From positions 28,600 to 92,599 of the forward strand of contig JBIKNF010000006.1 of NCBI GenBank assembly GCA_044358835.1: a DNA stretch of 64,000 nt. The letters run 5' to 3'. Source of the DNA: JAJTHC01 sp044358835. Its GTDB lineage: Bacteria; Cyanobacteriota; Vampirovibrionia; Vampirovibrionales; JAJTHC01. The translations under genes and the position numbers were made by a program. Under the pieces are notes generated by a model, which was not told the DNA's origin, ran no database searches, and saw nothing but the letters and a program-made list of their open reading frames with translations. Below, in pieces: positions 35,881-44,419 of this stretch. Each line of letters begins with the position of its first letter. The stretch's first letter is position 1.

Positions 35881-36342
35881 ATGGCTGCTCAAGTTAAACG
35901 CTTCGACGAAATTAACATTACCCCTTTGACCGATATTTTCCTCGTTCTGCTGATTATTATGATGGTCATTGCCCCTAGCATTACTCAGAAAAATGAGTCG
36001 GTGGCTTTGCCTGCGGTTGAACATGGTAAAGCCATTAGTAAAAATCTGATTACGGTGGATGTTTCTGCTGATGGTCATTATGAGGTTCAAGGTGAACCTG
36101 TTCAAGCACGTGACTTAGGGGCCAAAATCAAGGCCTTACTGCCTACCGTTACAGAACAAAAAGTCTTATTGCGCGCAGACAAAGCCAGTTCTAACAAAAC
36201 GGTTTTAACCGTCATGAAAGCCGTCGCGGGCACAGGCGTTGAACGAATCGTGTTTGAAGGACAGACGCTTGCCACAAAGAAAGTGGACCAAGAACAACCT
36301 GCAACGACTGAAGAAGGAGCCTCTTCTGATGACGAGTTCTAA
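35881..36342 (+). CDS. exbD: ExbD/TolR family protein 1
   Basis: The 153-residue protein has a short basic cytoplasmic start, then the membrane helix with FDEINITPLTDIFLVLLIIMM whose Asp is the proton-carrying residue of the family, then a periplasmic alpha/beta domain. It follows exbB by 18 bases. A C-terminal acidic Glu/Asp/Ser tail distinguishes it from the next copy. It may pair with ExbB as part of a heteromeric channel. Confidence 0.92.
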   Translation: MAAQVKRFDEINITPLTDIFLVLLIIMMVIAPSITQKNESVALPAVEHGKAISKNLITVDVSADGHYEVQGEPVQARDLGAKIKALLPTVTEQKVLLRADKASSNKTVLTVMKAVAGTGVERIVFEGQTLATKKVDQEQPATTEEGASSDDEF

Positions 36343-36736
36343 GCGCATTAAGCGTTTTGATGAAATCAACATTACTCCCTTGACGGATATTTTCTTGGTA
36401 TTGCTGATTATTATGATGGTGGTGGCCCCTATGCTTAACAGTCAAGGGCTCAGTATTAACCTCCCTAGCGTGTCGGATGCTTCACCCACCCTTCAAAAAG
36501 AACAAAAAGTCATTGAAATTGACATTTTGCCCACGAATAAAATTAAGGTAAACGACCAATTGTGGGTAGAATCAAACGATTTAACTCAACAATTACGTGC
36601 CTTAAAAACCACGTTTCCGGATGGTGTGATCCTCCACCTAAGCCCTCAGGCCTTGCACGCCACCAGCATGAAAGTGTTGGATGCCGTTGAAGGCGCCCAA
36701 ATAAGTGCTTTATCCATTGTAGAATCTGCTGTTTGA
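36329..36736 (+). CDS. exbD: ExbD/TolR family protein 2
   Basis: This 135-residue paralogue shares the FDEINITPLTDIFLVLLIIMM segment almost exactly with the preceding gene, but its periplasmic part differs. GAAGGAG lies nine bases before the ATG at 36329, which is inside the end of the first exbD, so the two genes overlap by 14 bases and are coupled. No tonB, tolA or TonB-dependent receptor is seen nearby, so the partner is unknown. Confidence 0.92.
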   Translation: MTSSKRIKRFDEINITPLTDIFLVLLIIMMVVAPMLNSQGLSINLPSVSDASPTLQKEQKVIEIDILPTNKIKVNDQLWVESNDLTQQLRALKTTFPDGVILHLSPQALHATSMKVLDAVEGAQISALSIVESAV

Positions 36737-36835
36737 ACTGGGGCATGACGGGCTTTCTATAACAAACGAAAGTTGTTGGATCTTATCCTTTCTCTTTATC
36801 GTGTCAACGTGTCACAGGCTCCGTAGGCCTTAGCC

Positions 36836-37087
36836 TTAATAATAGCGATCCAGCTTGTCGCCTTCAGGCACCACCATGCCAGAAAGTAAATTACTTTCCA
36901 TACTATTGAGCTGTTTGACGTAAATCATGGAACGGTATTTCATCAACTTACGATGGCTGGAAAAATTCAAGACATAATCAATCGTGCCTTTTAACTGAAC
37001 GAAGACGGCTTCTATAGGGTTATGGCGGTTAAAAAAGCTAGAGCCTAAACTCAACCAAGCTTGAATGTCATCAACAATTGCGTTCAT
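36836..37087 (-). CDS. Small unknown protein
   Basis: An 83-residue frame on the minus strand with a balanced composition and a plausible helical start (MNAIVDDIQAWLSL). I see no motif, and the ribosome-binding site is weak. It lies alone between exbD and a tRNA gene; its reading frame is not a shadow of another gene. Confidence 0.45.
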   Translation of the reverse strand: MNAIVDDIQAWLSLGSSFFNRHNPIEAVFVQLKGTIDYVLNFSSHRKLMKYRSMIYVKQLNSMESNLLSGMVVPEGDKLDRYY

Positions 37088-37124
37088 CTTGAAAGTGCTC
37101 TCGTTTCTGCTGGATCTGCCGTTG

Positions 37125-37151
37125 GAAAAACCACCTGTTGGAACAGGTGTT
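37125..37151 (-). terminator. Terminator downstream of the CAU tRNA
   Basis: On the minus strand CACCTGTT pairs with AACAGGTG around a two-base centre and is followed by GTTTTT. It lies about 120 bases after the tRNA end. Confidence 0.65.
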
Positions 37152-37272
37152 TTGGTCTCTATTCAAATAAAGGTATTTTTAAGCCAAAATATGCGAATTT
37201 GTTACATGGGCTGTAACAATCTGAGTGTCAAACGTTCTTGCGATATTGAGCGGGAGGATTCAAATGAAAGAA

Positions 37273-37348
37273 TGGTGGGTCTAGAGGGATTCGAACCCCC
37301 AGCCAAGAAATTATGAGTTTCCTGCTCTAACCATTGAGCTATAGACCC
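37273..37348 (-). tRNA. tRNA with CAU anticodon (probably elongator Met)
   Basis: The minus strand folds as a full cloverleaf: acceptor GGGTCTA/TAGACCC, D arm GCTC/GAGC, anticodon loop CTCATAA giving CAU, T loop TTCGAAT, discriminator A and an encoded CCA. G1:C72 pairing and the lack of a GGG/CCC anticodon stem argue against initiator tRNA; tRNA-Ile2 (lysidine-modified) cannot be excluded. Confidence 0.93.
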
Positions 37349-37509
37349 GCTAAACATCATTATCGAACATCCATGAAAAATAACAAGTCGTTTCTTGAGT
37401 CAAAAGTGCTCAGTCTTTCATTCCCGCCACTTATAAGGTCTCTTGGCTCGCGCCTTTTGAAATTATGGGCATGTATAGAAACGCCGAAAAAAGCGGATGC
37501 CTGTGCCTT

Positions 37510-37644
37510 TTAAAAGGCTTGCCTGAATGAGAGGTGAACCACCGCAAGAGCCTGTTGCACGCCTTTCAATTCAAGCGAAAGCTTCGCTTCAAGGGCATTG
37601 AGCTTATGTTGCATAGCCGTTTCAATTGAGGCTTGCACTGTCAT
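37510..37644 (-). CDS. Possible 44-residue small protein
   Basis: A short frame starting MTVQASIETAMQHKLNALEA is preceded by AAGG about nine bases before its ATG and is Ala/Leu/Glu/Gln-rich, like an amphipathic helix. It occupies part of the 481-base gap after the tRNA gene. No family is known to me; the good ribosome-binding site is the only support. The rest of the gap shows nothing besides a promoter at its right end. Confidence 0.35.
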   Translation of the reverse strand: MTVQASIETAMQHKLNALEAKLSLELKGVQQALAVVHLSFRQAF

Positions 37645-37763
37645 ACATTCGCACCTTGTTGCTTACATTATTTACTTATTTTAGCGCAAACACCTCATTT
37701 AGACAAAAACCATTATTTCAAAAGTAGGTAATTCCACCACAGAATTGGTCCTTTGGTCGTTTG

Positions 37764-37792
37764 TTGACTTACATCCGTATGTATTTTAGACT
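37764..37792 (+). promoter_or_regulatory. Putative promoter of the sugar island
   Basis: TTGACT (37764-37769), a 17-base spacer and TAGACT (37787-37792) lie about 38 bases before the first island gene. Confidence 0.45.
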
Positions 37793-37829
37793 GAACTAAG
37801 TTTACACGAGCTGAAATAAAGAATCGAAT

Positions 37830-38363
37830 ATGCTTATTAATGACAATTATAGACTTCGATTGATTGAAGAAACAGATCTAACTTTTTTGAAAGATTTAAG
37901 GGAATCTCCCCAAACAAGTCAATACTTAGGTTCTTTTTGTATGTTGAATATGGCGAGACAAAAAAAATGGTTTGAAGGCTTGCAAAACGATTCATCTAAA
38001 CTGTTTTTAATGTTCGAACAGTTTCAAGAATCCGATTGGCAAGCCCTTGGCATGGTGAGAATTTCTGACATAGATTTTATTAACCGTTCCATGTGTGTGG
38101 GCGGAGACATTGCCCCAGAATTTCGAGGCAAAGGGCATGCCCCTAAAATGTATAAGCTTATTTTTAAGCTTGGTTTTGATTATTATAATATGAATCGTTT
38201 ATGGTTATTGGTATTAGAAAATAATGAGCCGGCAAAAAACCTCTATAAAAAAATGGGTTTTGTCAATGAAGGCGTACAACGACAAGCGATTTTTAAAGAA
38301 GGGCAGTATCACGATTATATCATGATGAGTCTATTACGTGAAGAATATGAAAATGGAACATAA
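37830..38363 (+). CDS. GNAT N-acetyltransferase (PseH/RimJ-like)
   Basis: The 177-residue protein has the GNAT fold: an N-terminal LRLIEETDLTFLKDLRES strand-helix, the acetyl-CoA loop around APEFRGKGHAPKMYKLIF, and the late NRLWLLVLENNEPAKNLYKKMGF motif. Together with a DegT aminotransferase it would N-acetylate an amino sugar, as PseH does for pseudaminic acid precursors. The overlap of its end with the aminotransferase start indicates one transcript. The sequence is more AT-rich than flanking housekeeping genes. Confidence 0.85.
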   Translation: MLINDNYRLRLIEETDLTFLKDLRESPQTSQYLGSFCMLNMARQKKWFEGLQNDSSKLFLMFEQFQESDWQALGMVRISDIDFINRSMCVGGDIAPEFRGKGHAPKMYKLIFKLGFDYYNMNRLWLLVLENNEPAKNLYKKMGFVNEGVQRQAIFKEGQYHDYIMMSLLREEYENGT

Positions 38364-39495
38364 GAAAACAATCCCACAATTTAAAGTGTTTATTTCCCCT
38401 ACGATTGACAAACCTTTACTGGAAGTTATTCATAGTGGCTGGATTGGTGAAGGCCCTAAGGTTAAAGAATTTGAGCAAAACCTAATTGCCTACACCGGCA
38501 ATGAAAAACTAGTGACGGTAAATGCGGGAACTTCTGCACTTCATTTGGCTTACCACTTGGCGTTAAATCAAAACGCTTACAAAGGCTATTATAATTCTAA
38601 TGAAGACGAGATTATTTCAACCCCCATTACCTGCACCGCAACGAATACGCCTATTCTAAATTGCGGAGCCAAAATTGTTTGGGCAGATGTAGACCCCATT
38701 ACAGGAAACATTCTGCCAGAAGATATTGAAAGAAAAATCACGAAGCACACCAAAGCCATTTCAATGGTGCATTGGGGAGGAAATCCCTGTGAAATTGAGA
38801 AAATCAACTTAATTGCACAACAGTATGGACTTAAAACCATAGAAGATGGTGCACATGCCATGGGTATGGAATACCAAGGCAAGCCCTTTGGCAATCATTC
38901 TGACTATTCAATGAACTCTTTACAAGCCATTAAACATATCACTTCTATAGATGGAGGCTTGCTTTACTTTAAATCTGAAGAAGATTTTGAAAGAGCCAAG
39001 TTGCTCCGTTGGTTTGGAATAGACAGAACCATTCGTGAAGGTGTTGATTTACGCTGTGAAATTGATGTGCCTGAAGCGGGGTATAAGTTCCATATGAATG
39101 ACGTTTGTGCCGTTATTGGAAATGAAAACTTTAAGCACCTGAATGATATTGTGGGCAAGCATCGTGAAAATGCGTATTTTTATAATGAAGCGTTTAAAGA
39201 TGTGGACGCCATTACGCTGTGTCCCGAAAATCCAGATGGTAAATCGGCTTATTGGCTGTATACCTTTCATGTAAACAATCGAGATGAGTTAATGAAAACG
39301 CTTAATGAAAAAGGGGTGATGTCTTCAAAAGTTCATGCAAGAAATGACACGCATTCCATGTTTGCAGAGTTTAAGGTGGATCTTCCCAATGCCGAACAGT
39401 TCAATGCCACTCATCTTTGTATTCCTGTTGGTTGGTGGGTAACACCAGAAGAAAGAGAATACATTGCTGAAATGGTGATTCAATATGCTCGCTAA
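38353..39495 (+). CDS. DegT/DnrJ/EryC1/StrS sugar aminotransferase
   Basis: The 380-residue PLP enzyme has the family landmarks: NAGTSALHLA for phosphate binding, EDGAHAMG with Asp165 contacting the PLP ring nitrogen, and SLQAIKHI with the Schiff-base Lys194. It transfers an amino group, usually from glutamate, to a nucleotide-linked keto sugar. Three nested starts (GTG 38338, ATG 38347, ATG 38353) are possible. It sits between two acetyltransferases, suggesting synthesis of an N-acetylated amino sugar for a surface glycan or for flagellar glycosylation. Confidence 0.9.
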   Translation: MEHKKTIPQFKVFISPTIDKPLLEVIHSGWIGEGPKVKEFEQNLIAYTGNEKLVTVNAGTSALHLAYHLALNQNAYKGYYNSNEDEIISTPITCTATNTPILNCGAKIVWADVDPITGNILPEDIERKITKHTKAISMVHWGGNPCEIEKINLIAQQYGLKTIEDGAHAMGMEYQGKPFGNHSDYSMNSLQAIKHITSIDGGLLYFKSEEDFERAKLLRWFGIDRTIREGVDLRCEIDVPEAGYKFHMNDVCAVIGNENFKHLNDIVGKHRENAYFYNEAFKDVDAITLCPENPDGKSAYWLYTFHVNNRDELMKTLNEKGVMSSKVHARNDTHSMFAEFKVDLPNAEQFNATHLCIPVGWWVTPEEREYIAEMVIQYAR

Positions 39496-40069
39496 ATTTT
39501 TTCTGAAATTATTAAAATTATGGGTAAAATGCAAATGCTTTTATTATAAATTATCATCTGATAATATTTTAATAGGTAAATCACCTGTTATTAAAATGCC
39601 ACTATTTATTCAAGGTAAAGGTGAGGTAATAATAGATAATTCTGTTATTTTTGGTCAATCCAATTGTCCTAATTTTTATACAGGATACAACTATATTGAA
39701 GCTAGGAACAAAAACACCAAAATTAAAATACAAGGGCAAACAAGTATTAATAATTGCTTTAGTATTATTGCCGAAGGAGATGGCGTTTTTATTGGTAAAA
39801 ACTGTCTTATTGGTTTTAATGTTACAATTATGGACTCCGACTTCCATGATATAAACCCTACCAAAAGACTTGACCCTAAAAGCATAAAGACAAAAAAGGT
39901 TAGTATAGATGATAATATTTTTATTGGCTCTAATGTGCTTATTTTGCGCGGAGTGCATATCGGTAAAAATAGTGTTATAGCTGCTGGCTCTGTCGTAACT
40001 AAATCCTTTCCTGAAAACTGTGTCATTGCAGGGAATCCTGCAAAAATTATTAAAATGTTAGAGGTGTAA
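39485..40069 (+). CDS. Left-handed beta-helix acetyltransferase (NodL/WcaF-like)
   Basis: The 194-residue protein has hexapeptide repeats (IGKNCLIGFNVTIM; IDDNIFIGSNVLILRGVHIGKNSVIAAGS) and the terminal AGNPAKIIK, typical of trimeric sugar O-acetyltransferases; DSDFHD likely carries the catalytic His. It starts inside the end of the aminotransferase gene. This is the most AT-rich gene of the window, strongly suggesting horizontal origin of the island. Confidence 0.88.
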   Translation: MLAKFFLKLLKLWVKCKCFYYKLSSDNILIGKSPVIKMPLFIQGKGEVIIDNSVIFGQSNCPNFYTGYNYIEARNKNTKIKIQGQTSINNCFSIIAEGDGVFIGKNCLIGFNVTIMDSDFHDINPTKRLDPKSIKTKKVSIDDNIFIGSNVLILRGVHIGKNSVIAAGSVVTKSFPENCVIAGNPAKIIKMLEV

Positions 40070-40070
40070 A

Positions 40071-41015
40071 ATGAAAAAGTGGACGATTGCGTTTGTCAAC
40101 TACAAAACCAGTGTGTATTTAAATTGGCAACTTAAAGGGCTTTATGAATTTAATGACCCTGAAAGTTTTGATCTAATCATTGTGGACAACTCCCGCCCTC
40201 ACGAAAAAGAACCGCTTGAACATATTACGAAACCCTACAATGAACAGTATAATAATATCAAAATTATTTACTATTCTCCTCAAGAACAAAGTGCATCCGG
40301 CCAACATGGGGAAGGCATGAGCGTCGCCTTAAAAGAAGCCAATAGTGAATACTTCTTCGCGCAAGATCCTGACTTCTTTTTTGTAAAGCAACAGTATTTA
40401 AATTTTATGGAAGAATACCTTAAAAAAGGGGCTGTTGCTATTGGGGCTCCATACCCTAAAGGAGTAGGCGGTGGGCATCCTCATTTTCCATGTGCCTTTG
40501 GCTGTGCGCATCCTATGCATCTTATTAAAGATCTGGATTTTACCGCATTGGTTTGCGAAGAAAAAAGAGAGGAAAGTCTGCGTTTATACCCCGACTTGGA
40601 CTATTCTTATGACGTGGGCTGGAAAATTCGCCTTGCATTGTCTACAGAAAAAGACAGCAGTAACTTTGTGGTTTTCGATCAAGAAGATTTTTATAATTTG
40701 GCAGACAGCATTGGGTGCCATACCTATGAATTGATCAGTAAAAAATACAGTTTAAATGGTGAAGATATTGCCTTTCATTTATTTAGAGGTTCCTTTACAG
40801 ATGCCGTTGATGGATACAATGACAAAAACAAAGATCTTTCCTCGCGATTATTAAAAATCAGGGACAAAATGGGACGTTACTTCTACGACTATATTTCTAC
40901 TGAACAAAAGCCTTACATTCGTCCTTCATATCGCATGCTGAAGCGTAAGATTAAAACATTGAAACAAAAAATAAAAGCCATTAGGCACAAACTCTTCAAA
41001 AAAAAGAAACATTAA
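40071..41015 (+). CDS. Family 2-like glycosyltransferase
   Basis: The 314-residue protein starts with a GT-A fold pattern: TIAFVNYKTSVYLNWQL, then FDLIIVDNSRP, and AQDPDFFF as the DXD-like metal site. A long Lys-rich C-terminal tail may bind membranes. It begins one base after the stop of the preceding gene and ends the island. It probably adds the sugar made by the preceding genes to a surface structure. Confidence 0.8.
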   Translation: MKKWTIAFVNYKTSVYLNWQLKGLYEFNDPESFDLIIVDNSRPHEKEPLEHITKPYNEQYNNIKIIYYSPQEQSASGQHGEGMSVALKEANSEYFFAQDPDFFFVKQQYLNFMEEYLKKGAVAIGAPYPKGVGGGHPHFPCAFGCAHPMHLIKDLDFTALVCEEKREESLRLYPDLDYSYDVGWKIRLALSTEKDSSNFVVFDQEDFYNLADSIGCHTYELISKKYSLNGEDIAFHLFRGSFTDAVDGYNDKNKDLSSRLLKIRDKMGRYFYDYISTEQKPYIRPSYRMLKRKIKTLKQKIKAIRHKLFKKKKH

Positions 41016-41154
41016 AAAAGCTGTCGCGCTCAAACAGCGTTTGTGACGGTGATGTCATGCGTTAAATGTTCAGGGTTATGCATCGCCTTAAACCCGCCGA
41101 GTCCTTGAGTGTAAATCCTAAAAATCCTTGATATGCCTGGTTCTTAAAGGAAAG

Positions 41155-41230
41155 TGGTGGAGGATAGCGGATTCGAACCGCTCACCCCCTGCGTGCAAAG
41201 CAGGTGCTCTACCAAATGAGCTAATCCCCC
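41155..41230 (-). tRNA. tRNA-Ala (UGC)
   Basis: The minus strand gives a complete cloverleaf: acceptor GGGGGAT/ATCCTCC, anticodon stem-loop CTGCTTTGCACGCAG with UGC, T loop TTCGAAT, and an encoded CCA. It bounds the sugar island on the right. Confidence 0.95.
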
Positions 41231-41475
41231 ACGTCAATGAGTTTTCATTGTATTTATCTTCTTCTAAAAAAAAGTCCTTGTCAAGCCTCTTCGTCCATAT
41301 TAAGGAAAGACAGAAGAAGGCTCTTGCCACTTTCTTAACTATTGTTAAGGCTTGTTTATTCAACCCAAAGGGGTTTGGCTTTTTAGGGGATTTTTAACTC
41401 TGGCTCTTGACTCTAATCCGCCAAACTTGCATGATAAAAGAACCTGATTCCGGCCAAAGAAAGTGAGTCATCCGC

Positions 41476-42543
41476 ATGATGATGATGTCTGAAAGTGAAA
41501 AGACCGAAAAGCCCACCGCCTATAAACTTTCAAAAGCTCGGCAAGACGGCCAAGTGGCGAAAAGTGTGGATCTTAATGCAGCAGGCTTACTTGGCATGGC
41601 CTTATTACTCATTGGAATGTCTGGTTCCTATTTCATGCAGATTATGATGAGCTTCATGAAAAAAAGCTTTGAACTCGATGATGCCACCACCATTTTTAGT
41701 TCCACGATGTTTCTAGGGGCTTTTAATGAAACCATGCACCAGTTAGGGCTTATTTTAATTCCCTTTATGGGGGCGATGGTTTTGGCGGGGGTGGGCATTA
41801 ACTTTATGCAGGTACGCGCCTTATTTACCCTAAAGCCTTTGGAGCCCAGCCTCAATAAAATTAACCCGATTAAAGGCGTTAAACGACTTTTTTCTCAACG
41901 TTCTTTGGTGGAACTGATTAAAGGCATTTTAAAAATGTCGATTGTCGGTTCTGTAAGCTATAACGTCATTCAAGGGGCCATGCCCAAGCTTCAACAGCTC
42001 AGCTTTGCCAATCCCAACACCTTACTGGCCACCATGGGGAACCTTGTATTTGAGCTGACGGGTTGGGTGTTTATGGTGTATTTGGTGCTAGGCTTGGCGG
42101 ATTGGCGTTACCAAGCCTTTCAAAATGAAAAGCAGTTACGCATGAGCAAGCAAGACATTAAGGATGAATCCAAGAACTTGGAAGGCGACCAAAAAATGCG
42201 GGGCAAAATCAAGCAGGCGGGGCAAAAGATTTTGCAGTCCAAGCAGTTAAAGCACTTACCCACGGCGGATGTCGTCATTACTAACCCGACGCACTATGCG
42301 GTGGCGTTACGATATGACCCTGACATTGCCCCTGCTCCGCATGTGGTGGCGATTGGGGTGGATGCCTTTGCTCAAAAAATTAAAGCCAAAGCACAGTCTT
42401 TGGGCATTGAGCTGGTGGAAAACCGTCCACTGGCGAGAGCCTTGTACGATCAAGTGGGTTATGGGGACATGATTCCGCCTGAACTCTTTTTGGCGGTGGC
42501 GGAAGTTTTGGCGGCGGTGTATGCCAAAAAAGGCAAACGCTAA
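41476..42543 (+). CDS. flhB: Flagellar type III export switch protein FlhB
   Basis: The 355-residue protein has the N-terminal EKTEKPTAYKLSKARQDGQV, four membrane helices in residues 30-215, and the autocleavage motif NPTH at 270-273, followed by VALRYDPD and ENRPLARALYDQ. Self-cleavage between Asn and Pro switches export from hook to filament substrates. It starts with four ATG codons. It stands alone, not next to fliR or flhA as is common. Confidence 0.95.
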   Translation: MMMMSESEKTEKPTAYKLSKARQDGQVAKSVDLNAAGLLGMALLLIGMSGSYFMQIMMSFMKKSFELDDATTIFSSTMFLGAFNETMHQLGLILIPFMGAMVLAGVGINFMQVRALFTLKPLEPSLNKINPIKGVKRLFSQRSLVELIKGILKMSIVGSVSYNVIQGAMPKLQQLSFANPNTLLATMGNLVFELTGWVFMVYLVLGLADWRYQAFQNEKQLRMSKQDIKDESKNLEGDQKMRGKIKQAGQKILQSKQLKHLPTADVVITNPTHYAVALRYDPDIAPAPHVVAIGVDAFAQKIKAKAQSLGIELVENRPLARALYDQVGYGDMIPPELFLAVAEVLAAVYAKKGKR

Positions 42544-42645
42544 AAAGTTTATGGCGATTGGTTTTGCAGAAGTCCTGTTTATTGACTTTAAAAGAGAAGG
42601 GACTAAGGCATTGTTTGACTATTTTAACACCGTCTGCAAAAAGAC

Positions 42646-42674
42646 TTGACAACGTTCACTACAACCGCTAAACT
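42646..42674 (+). promoter_or_regulatory. Putative promoter of the following unknown gene
   Basis: A perfect TTGACA (42646-42651), a 17-base spacer and TAAACT (42669-42674) lie about 54 bases before the ATG at 42728. Confidence 0.55.
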
Positions 42675-42727
42675 TAAAAACCCTTTCTACCTTTTGCAAC
42701 ACACTAACCTGCGGAGTTTATGACTCA

Positions 42728-43495
42728 ATGCACATTTCACCTTCTACTTCTACGCTTCACAGTCCTTACCTAAGAAACGGTAAAGCCAAACACCCAACGC
42801 CACAGCAAGACGCTCCCATAGGCTTGACGGTTCCTCCTGTACCCACGGTGCAAGTCACGCCCCAATGGCAAGACACCAAAGCCTTTCGCGTGGCAAGCCG
42901 AACGGCTTTACTGGCGGTTTTTGGGGCTTTAATCGGTTGTTTTACACGAGCCATACATGAAAGTCATTCTTTAGGGGCCAGCATTGGAGCAGGTATTGGG
43001 GCAGGCCTTGGGCTACTTTGGGGCGCCTTAGTCAGTCACAATATGAAAAGTGCGGAAGCCTTGGCACGTGAACGCTACGAAAACGATCAACGGGTGCAGT
43101 TATTAAGCACGGGGCAAACCAGTCAATACCAAGCCATTCCTGTGCTCAGTGCGGGTGTTCATGCCGACGGATCTTCCATGCGCCCTTACTTCGTGAGAAA
43201 TGAACCGCTGGAAATATACAACCACGGCGGTTCGGGGGAGTTGTTTAGCAACATGCTTTTATTGAGCATGATAGGCAATCACGGTTATGGTTCGGAAACA
43301 CATCACTATTATTACCCGAATAGAGGTTATGGTGGGCGTCGTAACTGGGCAAGAGATCGCAGAGACGCTTCACCCAACAGTTTTTTCCGAAACCCTTGGG
43401 CTTCAAGCAACCGTAGCCGTGGGTTGAGCAAGCCTCGACTCAGTTCTTCTTCTAACTTTGGGAGCGCATCCTCTCGCAGTAGTTCGCGTAAGTAA
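42728..43495 (+). CDS. Unknown protein with glycine-zipper membrane hairpin
   Basis: The 255-residue protein has a disordered N-terminus, a hydrophobic stretch near 58-75, then a glycine-zipper segment SLGASIGAGIGAGLGLLWGAL at 80-100, together forming a possible membrane hairpin. The C-terminal third is Gly/Tyr/His-rich and then Arg/Ser-rich, probably disordered and positively charged. Glycine zippers often occur in membrane-inserting or pore-forming proteins. No family is known to me. It has its own promoter. Confidence 0.65.
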   Translation: MHISPSTSTLHSPYLRNGKAKHPTPQQDAPIGLTVPPVPTVQVTPQWQDTKAFRVASRTALLAVFGALIGCFTRAIHESHSLGASIGAGIGAGLGLLWGALVSHNMKSAEALARERYENDQRVQLLSTGQTSQYQAIPVLSAGVHADGSSMRPYFVRNEPLEIYNHGGSGELFSNMLLLSMIGNHGYGSETHHYYYPNRGYGGRRNWARDRRDASPNSFFRNPWASSNRSRGLSKPRLSSSSNFGSASSRSSSRK

Positions 43496-43533
43496 GGGTA
43501 TGTAAACCTTGCAGGTGTCCCGATTATAGCGTT

Positions 43534-44256
43534 CTACCCTTCTAGCAGATACTTGTACGACACAGGCACCACGAGCTGGGTGAGCGTTTCAAGGGCATCG
43601 GCGTATTCGCGGATCTCATATTGAGCCCCTGCATGCGTCCGCAAGTGGATGAAATTCGTCAAGGCTTGCAAGCTAATCGTCCAGTAAAACTCCGTGTAAA
43701 TGTTCAACGGCAACACCCCACGCGCCTGCTCTTTGGCCACACCTGCTTCCACCAACTCTTTATACAAGGCAAAGGTGCCTTGGGCATGGTCGGTATACGC
43801 CTTCATCAACACGTCGTTTTGAATGAGTTCATCGGTAGACGCTTGCTTATTGCTTTCAGACTGCGTGCGAAAGCCCCCTTGTGGCGTGTAAAAATCAAAG
43901 TCGCTGGCATCGACATAACGCAGGCTCACTTCATTCCATGCGTGATCCACCGTGTACGCCCCATGCCCTTCGGTGTAGGCAATACCTACCACATGCTTGT
44001 ACCATTGGCGCGCCACAAATTCAGGCACCTTACAATGAAATTGCAACTGCACATGACGAAACGGCGACCAATGCTGATGTTTGGCGAGGTATTTAATGAG
44101 CTTTTCATCCGCTTCATCAAGCTCGGTTTTGCGTTTGCCAAAGCTCACACGGGCGGAATTGACCACCGTCAAATCACTGCCTAGGGCGTCAATCAGTTCA
44201 ACAAAGCCGTGATCCAAGACCTCAATTTTTTTCGAGGCTTCTAAAGTGCTCATCAT
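43534..44256 (-). CDS. thyX: Flavin-dependent thymidylate synthase ThyX
   Basis: The 240-residue enzyme makes dTMP using FAD, NADPH and methylene-tetrahydrofolate. Recognisable parts are SARVSFGKRK, HWSPFRHVQLQFHCKVPEF, WNEVSLRYV, EQARGVLPLN and FIHLRTHAGAQYEI. The usual RHRxASxNExSxRY block is altered: RQWYKH is followed by an insert of about 18 residues before WNEVSLRY. Thus the flavin/dUMP loop is longer than in Thermotoga ThyX. It starts ATGATG with AGAGGA at good spacing. It complements the folate genes and fits absence of thyA. Confidence 0.93.
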   Translation of the reverse strand: MMSTLEASKKIEVLDHGFVELIDALGSDLTVVNSARVSFGKRKTELDEADEKLIKYLAKHQHWSPFRHVQLQFHCKVPEFVARQWYKHVVGIAYTEGHGAYTVDHAWNEVSLRYVDASDFDFYTPQGGFRTQSESNKQASTDELIQNDVLMKAYTDHAQGTFALYKELVEAGVAKEQARGVLPLNIYTEFYWTISLQALTNFIHLRTHAGAQYEIREYADALETLTQLVVPVSYKYLLEG

Positions 44257-44419
44257 GGGTAAATCCTCTTCATATAAACAAGACTAATTTTATTGTAAAG
44301 GAAAGGTCAAAAAAGCACAAAATCTTGTTACAAACTAACCGCAAAGAAAAAACTAGAATATCCCCTCTGTTTGTGAGACAATGTGCCACGCGCACTCAAA
44401 CCCCGCCAAAGGAGATTCC

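Noticed and set aside
41118..41397. Open frames on both strands over tRNA-Ala
   Set aside because: They are side effects of the tRNA sequence; the cloverleaf fully explains the region.
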